Assembly: GCA_003505715.1 (NCBI GenBank)
Contig: DNXU01000164.1
Span: 238 to 10,721, forward strand
Length of the DNA stretch: 10,484 bases
Direction of reading: 5' to 3'
From: Cyanobacteria bacterium UBA8803
Lineage (GTDB): Bacteria > Cyanobacteriota > Cyanobacteriia > Cyanobacteriales > Coleofasciculaceae
The notes beneath the pieces were generated by a model that saw only the letters and a program-made list of their open reading frames with translations, made no database searches and had not been told where the DNA came from. Position 1 is the stretch's first letter. Every line of letters begins with the position of its first letter. Below, in pieces: positions 6,695 to 10,484 of the stretch. Both the position numbers and the translations under genes were made by a program.

Positions 6695-7870
6695 CTATTT
6701 GGAATCAAGAAGTTCAAGCTCGTTGAAAGGTCTCAGCAGCGACTGGCACATCTCCAGGTTTTCGGCAGACCAGGTAACGAAGTAGACTTTGTTGATAGTG
6801 CTTGAGGGGTTGTCTGTCAGATAGGCTAGTGCGGCTTCAAAGAGGCTTTGAGTTTTCTGGTAGAGATCGCCTTTGCCAGTAGCTGCTCCAAAAAGCGGAA
6901 AGAGAATTGACTGACACCCTTTGTCTTTAAAAGCATCAGAATCTGCCAATTTTAGAGCATTCGTGACACAACTTGAGAGCCTGTCAATCGGTCGGTAACC
7001 TGCCCCAATCTCACCGATGACTGCGGCGACGTGGAACACTTGCTTAACCCCATGAGTCTTCTCCAGTTCCCCCGATGTCGTAGCGATAACTGTCCCTGCC
7101 TCGACGCTGGTTTCACCCTCCATAATCTCTGCCAGTGCATTGAAGATTGTGTCTTCAGTAACTTTATTCGTTTTGCTTTTCTTCGCTCCTAAGTAGCGAA
7201 TCATGCTTGAGATTGACGTATCGTAGAAGCGAGCCATCTGCATATTAATATTCTCTGAGTTCACCCAGATATCAATGCCCTTCACATCCTGAATGTTACC
7301 GGTAATCAGACAAATACTTTTATCAGGATGTTGCCGCAGCTTATATTCATAGACCACACATCGCTTAAGCTCATTTTTTCCTGAACTAATGTGAAGATCT
7401 AAAATCTCATGTACTAGACTGTCGTTACCTCTGGATTGGAGACCTTTTCCAATAGCTTCAGCTATCCTTCTCTTAGCTTGAGCAACACTTGCTAGGTCAG
7501 CTTCATCGTATTCAATCACGCTTAAGTTAGCAATATTAAAGGGGAGATTTGTTCCCTTCCTGCGGATCAGGATGGTAACACACTTCCGCAAGGTATGGCG
7601 CACGCCCAGTTCATAGAAGACGTTGGGATTTAGAAGACTAATGTCTACAACAGCAACATCGGTAGCCCAGATGTGCTCTATCATCTTACGATGTATGACT
7701 CCGGCTTCTCCTAACTCGTCGCATCGAACCGGACTCAGCCCTGCTTCCTTAATAGAATCTTTAATAAAATGCTCATAAATATCATCAAATTTTATAGTCT
7801 TTCCTGCTATGTCTGTTTTTTCTCCAAATGGCATAATTACAAAGCATAACTTTGAATTCCTTTCTGTCAT
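6695..7870 (-). CDS. DRHyd (TIR/nucleoside-deoxyribosyltransferase-like) domain fused to a macro domain
   Basis: The 391-residue protein has two domains. Residues 8-122 carry CFVIMPFGEK, FDDIYEHFIKDSIKEAGL, an I-x-x-I-W-A-T-D-V-A-V-V-D-I segment (64-77), NPNVFYELGVRHTL (81-94, E87 as likely catalytic acid), and LPFNIANLSVIEYD (109-122). This is the signature of the nucleoside 2-deoxyribosyltransferase/TIR-like superfamily. Residues 183-375 form a macro-type ADP-ribose-binding domain: SICLITGNIQDVKGIDIWVNSENINM, then VFHVAAVIG at 278-286 and SILFPLFGAATGKGD (321-335) as the phosphate-binding loop. The ATG at 7870 is preceded by AAGAGGTG five bases away, a strong ribosome-binding site. The in-frame codon at 7942 would add 24 unrelated residues. 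The domains suggest an NAD+ or nucleotide hydrolase coupled to ADP-ribose sensing or removal, probably in defence. That role is inferred. Confidence 0.85.
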   Translation of the reverse strand: MTERNSKLCFVIMPFGEKTDIAGKTIKFDDIYEHFIKDSIKEAGLSPVRCDELGEAGVIHRKMIEHIWATDVAVVDISLLNPNVFYELGVRHTLRKCVTILIRRKGTNLPFNIANLSVIEYDEADLASVAQAKRRIAEAIGKGLQSRGNDSLVHEILDLHISSGKNELKRCVVYEYKLRQHPDKSICLITGNIQDVKGIDIWVNSENINMQMARFYDTSISSMIRYLGAKKSKTNKVTEDTIFNALAEIMEGETSVEAGTVIATTSGELEKTHGVKQVFHVAAVIGEIGAGYRPIDRLSSCVTNALKLADSDAFKDKGCQSILFPLFGAATGKGDLYQKTQSLFEAALAYLTDNPSSTINKVYFVTWSAENLEMCQSLLRPFNELELLDSK

Positions 7871-7926
7871 AGTACACCTCTTTGCAATAGAGTCTCCCTT
7901 AGCGGAAATCGGGAACCTAACTTTAT

Positions 7927-7944
7927 TACAATCAGTATACAATC
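7927..7944 (-). promoter_or_regulatory. Direct-repeat operator / promoter candidate of the DRHyd-macro gene
   Basis: On the minus strand GATTGTA occurs twice with an 11-bp start-to-start spacing, one helical turn, and a TATACT hexamer (7939-7934) overlaps the pair. The position, 57-74 bp before the start codon, suits a -10 region with an overlapping regulator site. No good -35 match is seen at the ideal spacing. Confidence 0.3.
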
Positions 7945-7956
7945 GCCTCTCGTCCC

Positions 7957-8370
7957 CTAAGTTACCCCATCAGCATCGAAAACAACCTCGAATTCAGCCG
8001 CAGGCATCCACTTACCGAGAAAACGCTTGTGATTTTCCGCTTCCATGCGGCTGTAGAAGCGACCAACCGTATAGTGTTGAGCATTTGGCAGTAACCTAAC
8101 CAGTGCCTGAGGATAACCCTTTTGATTCCAGAAGCGTTGGTTAGAATGTGGGGATGGTTCTGCTGTGCGACCTGATCCCCGATACGGTAAAGTAGCCTGA
8201 ATTTGAGCTAAAAGTTGCGCTCTCTGTTGTGTGGCATCATTCGGTAACAAGCTCCATTCACCCATGGGTGCTGGTAGCCAAGTCAAGGTGTAAGAAATGG
8301 AGCCTTTGTCAAGATGCCAAGATAATGAGTGTGGTTGTTGACGAGAGTTGAAGCCATGGTCAATTAGCAA
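7957..8370 (-). CDS. Conserved hypothetical protein, start uncertain
   Basis: The frame encodes up to 137 residues from a TTG at 8370. I do not recognise a named domain. The N-terminal part (SLSWHLDKGSISYTLTWLPA) looks like beta strands. The C-terminal part has YPQALVRLLPNAQHYTVGRF, then YSRMEAENHKRFLGKWMPAA and FEVVFD. The LLPNAQ ... VGRF ... A-x-x-H ... PAAEFEVVFD pattern resembles short uncharacterised cyanobacterial proteins. No ATG precedes it in frame. A well-placed ATG with GGAG at 8404 lies one base out of frame, separated from this frame by six A residues (8396-8401 on the minus strand). Removing one A would give a protein starting MKNSPRALACALLIDHG. So either the TTG is used, or the 5' end is frameshifted. 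The gene overlaps an upstream short frame of unclear worth. Confidence 0.55.
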   Translation of the reverse strand: MLIDHGFNSRQQPHSLSWHLDKGSISYTLTWLPAPMGEWSLLPNDATQQRAQLLAQIQATLPYRGSGRTAEPSPHSNQRFWNQKGYPQALVRLLPNAQHYTVGRFYSRMEAENHKRFLGKWMPAAEFEVVFDADGVT

Positions 8371-8493
8371 AGCGCAAGCTAAAGCTCTGGGAGAGTTTTT
8401 TCATATTTCTCCAGCACTCTTCATCTAAGTCTATTGCTGTGTGATCGCGCAATCGCACTCCAGCTTTCGCCGATCGCCCGTTATCTATATGCT

Positions 8494-8582
8494 GTTGCAA
8501 CAGCGTCAGAAGTAAGACTGAGGAGGAGATGCGTGAAGCGCAGCTATCCGAAGGCATCGCGCTTGTTGGTGTGGGGAATGCT
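8494..8582. repeat. Interspersed palindromic repeat, copy C
   Basis: This matches copy A almost end to end, from GTTGCAACAG (8494-8503, part of the perfect 12-bp palindrome CTGTTGCAACAG at 8492-8503) to TTGTTGGTGTGGGGAATGC (8563-8581). Its core GATGC ... GCATC is an inverted repeat. It ends 9 bp from the stop codon of the orphan antitoxin gene, where a partner toxin gene would normally begin. Confidence 0.75.
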
Positions 8583-8590
8583 ATAATGCA

Positions 8591-8791
8591 TCAGATCGCT
8601 CGGTAGTTACCCGTCTCGAAGTCAGCAATTGCTTCCTCTGCCAGAGCTTCTAGCTTACCATCAGCAATATCTCTCTCTAATTGTTCATCCCATCGTTGAT
8701 AATCCAACTCAAGAAACCACTCTAAAAGTTGGTGGAACTGATCGGGTGAAAGTTGAAGTATAGCTGCTTCAATTTGTGCAAGCGTCAACAT
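8591..8791 (-). CDS. Orphan antitoxin-like small protein (RelE/ParE-partner type)
   Basis: The 66-residue protein begins MLTLAQIEAAILQLSPDQFH, continues with WFLELDYQRWDEQLERDIAD, and ends LAEEAIADFETGNYRAI. The pattern IE-x-A-(I/V)-L-x-L-(S/N)-P-(D/E) ... W-(D/E)-x-Q-(I/L)-E-x-D-(I/x)-x-x-G-(K/R)-L-(D/E) ... A-(I/x)-x-(D/E)-(F/x)-x-x-G is typical of small bacterial antitoxins encoded just upstream of RelE/ParE-family toxins. Here no such toxin follows; repeat copy C occupies that place. It may be an orphan that still neutralises a toxin encoded elsewhere. A diverged copy of the proS upstream element lies 43-85 bp before its start. The ATG at 8791 has only a weak ribosome-binding site. The family assignment is from memory of sequence style. 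Confidence 0.65.
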   Translation of the reverse strand: MLTLAQIEAAILQLSPDQFHQLLEWFLELDYQRWDEQLERDIADGKLEALAEEAIADFETGNYRAI

Positions 8792-8833
8792 GGCTAACTT
8801 TTAATTGAGCTGGTTGCACGTCGTTAATCTTCT

Positions 8834-8876
8834 ACCAGTCTAGAGTATTGGTTCCAAAGATTTAGCTCTGAAGTTA
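8834..8876. repeat. Diverged third copy of the proS upstream element
   Basis: CCAGTCTAGAGTATTGGTTC followed by CAA matches 3873-3895 upstream of proS in nearly all positions. A gapless but weaker resemblance, with a shared GAAGTT followed by G/A-rich sequence, continues to about 8876. It has no coding part of proS. It could be a shared promoter-like element or the oldest scar of a proS duplication. Confidence 0.45.
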
Positions 8877-8944
8877 GGGAGAAGAGCAATCTGCACTCCT
8901 GTACTAAGTCCACAAAACCTTCCTCACCTTAAGAAGTTGCTGTG

Positions 8945-9151
8945 CTAACTTTGATGCTCCGCTAGTTGCTGACGGATTGCTCTTTGAATCTTATCATCGA
9001 AGTCCGGGTCATCAACTCTTGTAATGACTGGGCGCGATCGCTCTCGACGCCTTGCCAGATAAGCCTGAAAAGCAGCTCGATCTTCTCTATGCTTGAGAAA
9101 GTACCGCCTTAGCTCTTTGTAAGACATAGCCGTGTAGTTAACTTGACTCAT
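8945..9151 (-). CDS. DUF6887-like small protein coupled to the BrnA-type antitoxin
   Basis: The 68-residue protein contains MSYKELRRYFLKHREDRAAF (from residue 9), a basic stretch RRRERSRPVI, then VDDPDFDDKIQRAIRQQL. This Y-x-E-L-(R/K)-x-Y-(F/x)-L-x-H-R-x-D ... DDPDF-(D/x)-x-K-I-x-x-(A/x)-I layout is the cyanobacterial family I know as DUF6887. Its function is unknown. Its ATG shares one base with the antitoxin stop (TAATG), so it is probably translationally coupled to the BrnT/BrnA operon. I recall that such genes are often paired with another short gene (DUF6888-like); none is seen here. The neighbourhood hints at a toxin-antitoxin accessory, but this is only inferred. Confidence 0.75.
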   Translation of the reverse strand: MSQVNYTAMSYKELRRYFLKHREDRAAFQAYLARRRERSRPVITRVDDPDFDDKIQRAIRQQLAEHQS

Positions 9152-9435
9152 TATTGATGAACAACTTCGCTAAGTGCTTCATGAATCACTTCATCACTCA
9201 CACCACGACGTTTTAGACTGGCAATCAATGCCGAAACAGTATCACCCTCTAATCGCTCCAAATCTGCTCGAAGTCCCTGACCAATATAAGCGCGAATCAA
9301 GGGTTGATAACCTGAAAATCCCAGTAAGGGAGCTAGGCGCTTAAGATCCTCGATCACATCTTCAGGAATGCGAATCGTGACAGTGGTCATAGGACGATTT
9401 TTATCCAATCGTTTTTTCAAAGCTTCAGTTTTCAT
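9151..9435 (-). CDS. CopG/BrnA-type ribbon-helix-helix antitoxin
   Basis: The 94-residue protein from ATG 9435 (MKTEALKKRLDK) carries a beta-strand MTTVTIRIPEDVIEDLKRLA and the helix-turn-helix region LGFSGYQPLIRAYIGQGL. This is the CopG/ribbon-helix-helix layout. It overlaps the 3' end of the BrnT-type toxin gene by 11 bp, the usual toxin-first order of BrnT/BrnA. It shares one base with the next gene (TAATG). Family members bind operator DNA as dimers and wrap around BrnT to neutralise it. I prefer ATG 9435 over GTG 9444 (three residues longer). The gene looks intact although the toxin gene carries a stop codon. Confidence 0.82.
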   Translation of the reverse strand: MKTEALKKRLDKNRPMTTVTIRIPEDVIEDLKRLAPLLGFSGYQPLIRAYIGQGLRADLERLEGDTVSALIASLKRRGVSDEVIHEALSEVVHQ

Positions 9436-9721
9436 AATATTCACGCTCCTTGCGCGTTGCTTTCCGAGCCGAAATAATCCGAATCATGTCATCCTCCCGT
9501 TCAATGTGAACCACATACAGGAGATTCCACCGCCTATCCAAACCAATGACAGCATCTCATGCTTCATCATTGCGACTAGCATCAACAACCACAAAAAATG
9601 GATCGAAGAAAGCCTCTGCCGCTTGCTGAAAGGTGACACCATCATGCTTACCAGGATTTTTCCGAGCCTTTTCCTCGTCCCAAACAAAAGTAATGTCGTT
9701 TAACACGAAATATACGTCCAT
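9425..9721 (-). pseudogene. brnT: BrnT-type toxin gene interrupted by one in-frame TGA
   Basis: Read in one frame from ATG 9721, the protein is MDVYFVLNDITFVWDEEKAR, then NPGKHDGVTFQQAAEAFFDP, FFVVVDASRNDEA, stop (TGA at 9559-9557), then DAVIGLDRRWNLLYVVHIE and REDDMIRIISARKATRKERE followed by YYEN and TGA. F-x-W-D-x-x-K-A-x-x-N-x-x-K-H-x-V-(S/T)-F and R-I-I-S-A-R-x-A-(T/x)-x-x-E-(R/x)-x-x-Y are BrnT hallmarks. The family usually has Arg at the stop position (E-A-R-D), so a single CGA-to-TGA change explains it. BrnT is a RelE-fold RNase; the RNase motif is after the stop, so the toxin should be dead unless there is readthrough. GGAGG lies only one base from the ATG, so the start could also be the GTG at about 9706. 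Confidence 0.85.
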
Positions 9722-9745
9722 GCCTCCAAGTGTAAGGAGGACGTA

Positions 9746-9758
9746 TTTACATTGTAAA
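9746..9758. promoter_or_regulatory. Perfect 13-bp palindrome upstream of brnT; operator candidate
   Basis: TTTACATTGTAAA (6+1+6, perfect) lies 25-37 bp before the brnT start codon, with a further TGTAA half-site at 9731-9735. Ribbon-helix-helix antitoxins of this group repress their own operon, and this is the expected place. The palindrome is seen; binding is inferred. Confidence 0.45.
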
Positions 9759-9778
9759 GACACTATCATCGGTAGGCA

Positions 9779-10366
9779 TTAAAGTCTATAGGGCTGGTAG
9801 CTGTAGTACTTTGGCCGTGAGTCTAGCCGGACATGTAGCCAAGATACTCCTAGACCTGAAGTGCTTAACCAAAGGGGATGCTCATTTAACCGTTGCTCAA
9901 CTGCTGAACCCACGCTTTGCCATAAGGCGTGCTTCTGATGTTCCGGTGCCTCACGGATAAAAGCAGCAATGTGGCCGTATGTAGATGCAGATGCTTGCGG
10001 ACAAGGTACAACTAGCAAAGCATCTTTTCCCAGATTAGGAAATGTAACGATTAGCTCGTTCTCACCTGCTGCTGCAAAGTGGTGTGCAAAATCACTCGAA
10101 TCTGCTTGTACATCTACAAGCTGTGGACTATCTATCAGAACAAACTCAAATACCTGATTTACAGTAGCGTTCTTTAGAGAAGGTGTTTCCCAGAAGAAAG
10201 CTGAAAACGGAGCATCGGCTAGTAGGGATATGAAAAATGCTCGAAAAGCCTCGTTATGCTGCCATAGCTGAATTACTTCTGAATAGAGAATCAGGCTGGC
10301 ATTGGACAGAATAGAAACTTTCTGAATGCCATTGGCATTTAGTGATTCGACAGATGATTTCCACAT
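9779..10366 (-). CDS. DUF6940-like conserved protein of unknown function
   Basis: The 195-residue protein has no signal peptide and no membrane segment. Conserved-looking blocks are AFFWETPSL (residues about 56-64), FEFVLIDSPQL (about 73-83), FPNLGKDALLVVPCP (about 109-123), YGHIAAFIREAP (about 129-140), and near the end WLSTSGLGVSWLHVRLDSRP plus KYYSYQPYR. The FPNLG-x-DA-x-L-V-x-P ... Y-x-H-(I/L)-A-x-F-(I/L)-R-x-AP ... W-x-S-T-x-G-x-G-V-x-W-L-H-V-R-L-D-x-x-P-K-Y-Y layout is the family I know as DUF6940, common in cyanobacteria. The many invariant Trp, His, Arg and Asp residues near the C-terminus suggest an enzyme, but no reaction is known to me. AACAGGA eight bases before ATG 10366 is a usable ribosome-binding site. 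The gene ends 57 bp before brnT and may be co-transcribed with it. Confidence 0.78.
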   Translation of the reverse strand: MWKSSVESLNANGIQKVSILSNASLILYSEVIQLWQHNEAFRAFFISLLADAPFSAFFWETPSLKNATVNQVFEFVLIDSPQLVDVQADSSDFAHHFAAAGENELIVTFPNLGKDALLVVPCPQASASTYGHIAAFIREAPEHQKHALWQSVGSAVEQRLNEHPLWLSTSGLGVSWLHVRLDSRPKYYSYQPYRL

Positions 10367-10423
10367 TTGGATATCCTGTTTAAAATCCGATGTATAGAGA
10401 GGGGAGCAGATTTGTCAGTAACA

Positions 10424-10484
10424 ATGGGTGATGGGTGATGGGTGATGGGTGATGGGTGATGGGTGATAGGTGATGGGTGATGGG
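10424..10484. repeat. Heptamer tandem repeat (ATGGGTG)n, running off the window
   Basis: Nearly nine units of the 7-bp motif ATGGGTG follow each other, with one unit changed (ATAGGTG at about 10466). The array continues past the window end. Short tandem heptamer arrays of this sort are frequent between genes in filamentous cyanobacteria. The array lies about 58 bp upstream of the DUF6940-like gene, so its length could affect that promoter region. This is not a CRISPR array: there are no spacers. Confidence 0.95.

Noticed and set aside
8360..8557. Minus-strand 65-codon open frame ahead of the 137-residue hypothetical
   Set aside because: Its first part is translated interspersed repeat (copy C) and the rest (VRLRDHTAIDLDEECW) matches no family I recognise. 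It may hold a worn gene end, but I cannot support a coding call.
9557..9559. The brnT TGA as a selenocysteine codon
   Set aside because: The family normally has arginine here, no SECIS-like hairpin is evident just after the codon, and one CGA-to-TGA change explains it more simply.
10424..10484. CRISPR array at the right edge
   Set aside because: The units are 7 bp and contiguous with no spacers; it is a simple tandem repeat.

Overview
The window looks like a filamentous or large-genome cyanobacterium. HIP1 octamers (GCGATCGC) occur at about 2144, 2338, 2571, 5762 and 9034. There are interspersed palindromic repeats and a heptamer tandem repeat, and the protein families are typical of cyanobacteria. 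This is inferred from sequence style; the species cannot be named.

Left part (1-3836) is housekeeping. It holds the 3' end of a precorrin-6A reductase gene (cobK, + strand), a convergent 500-residue O-antigen-ligase/polymerase-type membrane protein (- strand), a short repeat-bearing spacer, and an intact prolyl-tRNA synthetase gene (proS, - strand).

Central part (3837-7942) is accessory. Divergent from proS is a TIR domain fused to a ricin-type beta-trefoil (4047-5114). A small XRE-like HTH protein, a cluster of interspersed palindromic repeats and a Phd/VapC-type toxin-antitoxin pair follow. In that pair the PIN toxin carries an in-frame internal deletion. Next is a broken second copy of proS: two fragments with about 700 bp missing between them and a 93-bp MITE-like palindrome at the junction. 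Behind it lies a two-domain protein, a nucleoside-deoxyribosyltransferase/TIR-like (DRHyd) domain joined to a macro domain (6695-7870). The TIR and DRHyd-macro proteins are both candidate NAD+/ADP-ribose-linked conflict (anti-phage) proteins. They lie 1.6 kb apart with mobile debris between them.

Right part (7943-10484), all - strand, holds small genes. These are a conserved hypothetical with an ambiguous start, an orphan antitoxin-like gene whose expected toxin position is occupied by a repeat, a BrnT toxin gene interrupted by one in-frame TGA, its intact CopG/BrnA-type antitoxin, a coupled DUF6887-like gene, and a DUF6940-like protein. The window ends inside a heptamer tandem repeat.

The recurring pattern is that all three toxin-antitoxin loci keep an apparently intact antitoxin, while the toxins are deleted internally, stopped by a nonsense codon, or missing. 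Together with the broken proS copy and the repeats, this marks the region as a decaying island that still carries two intact candidate defence proteins.
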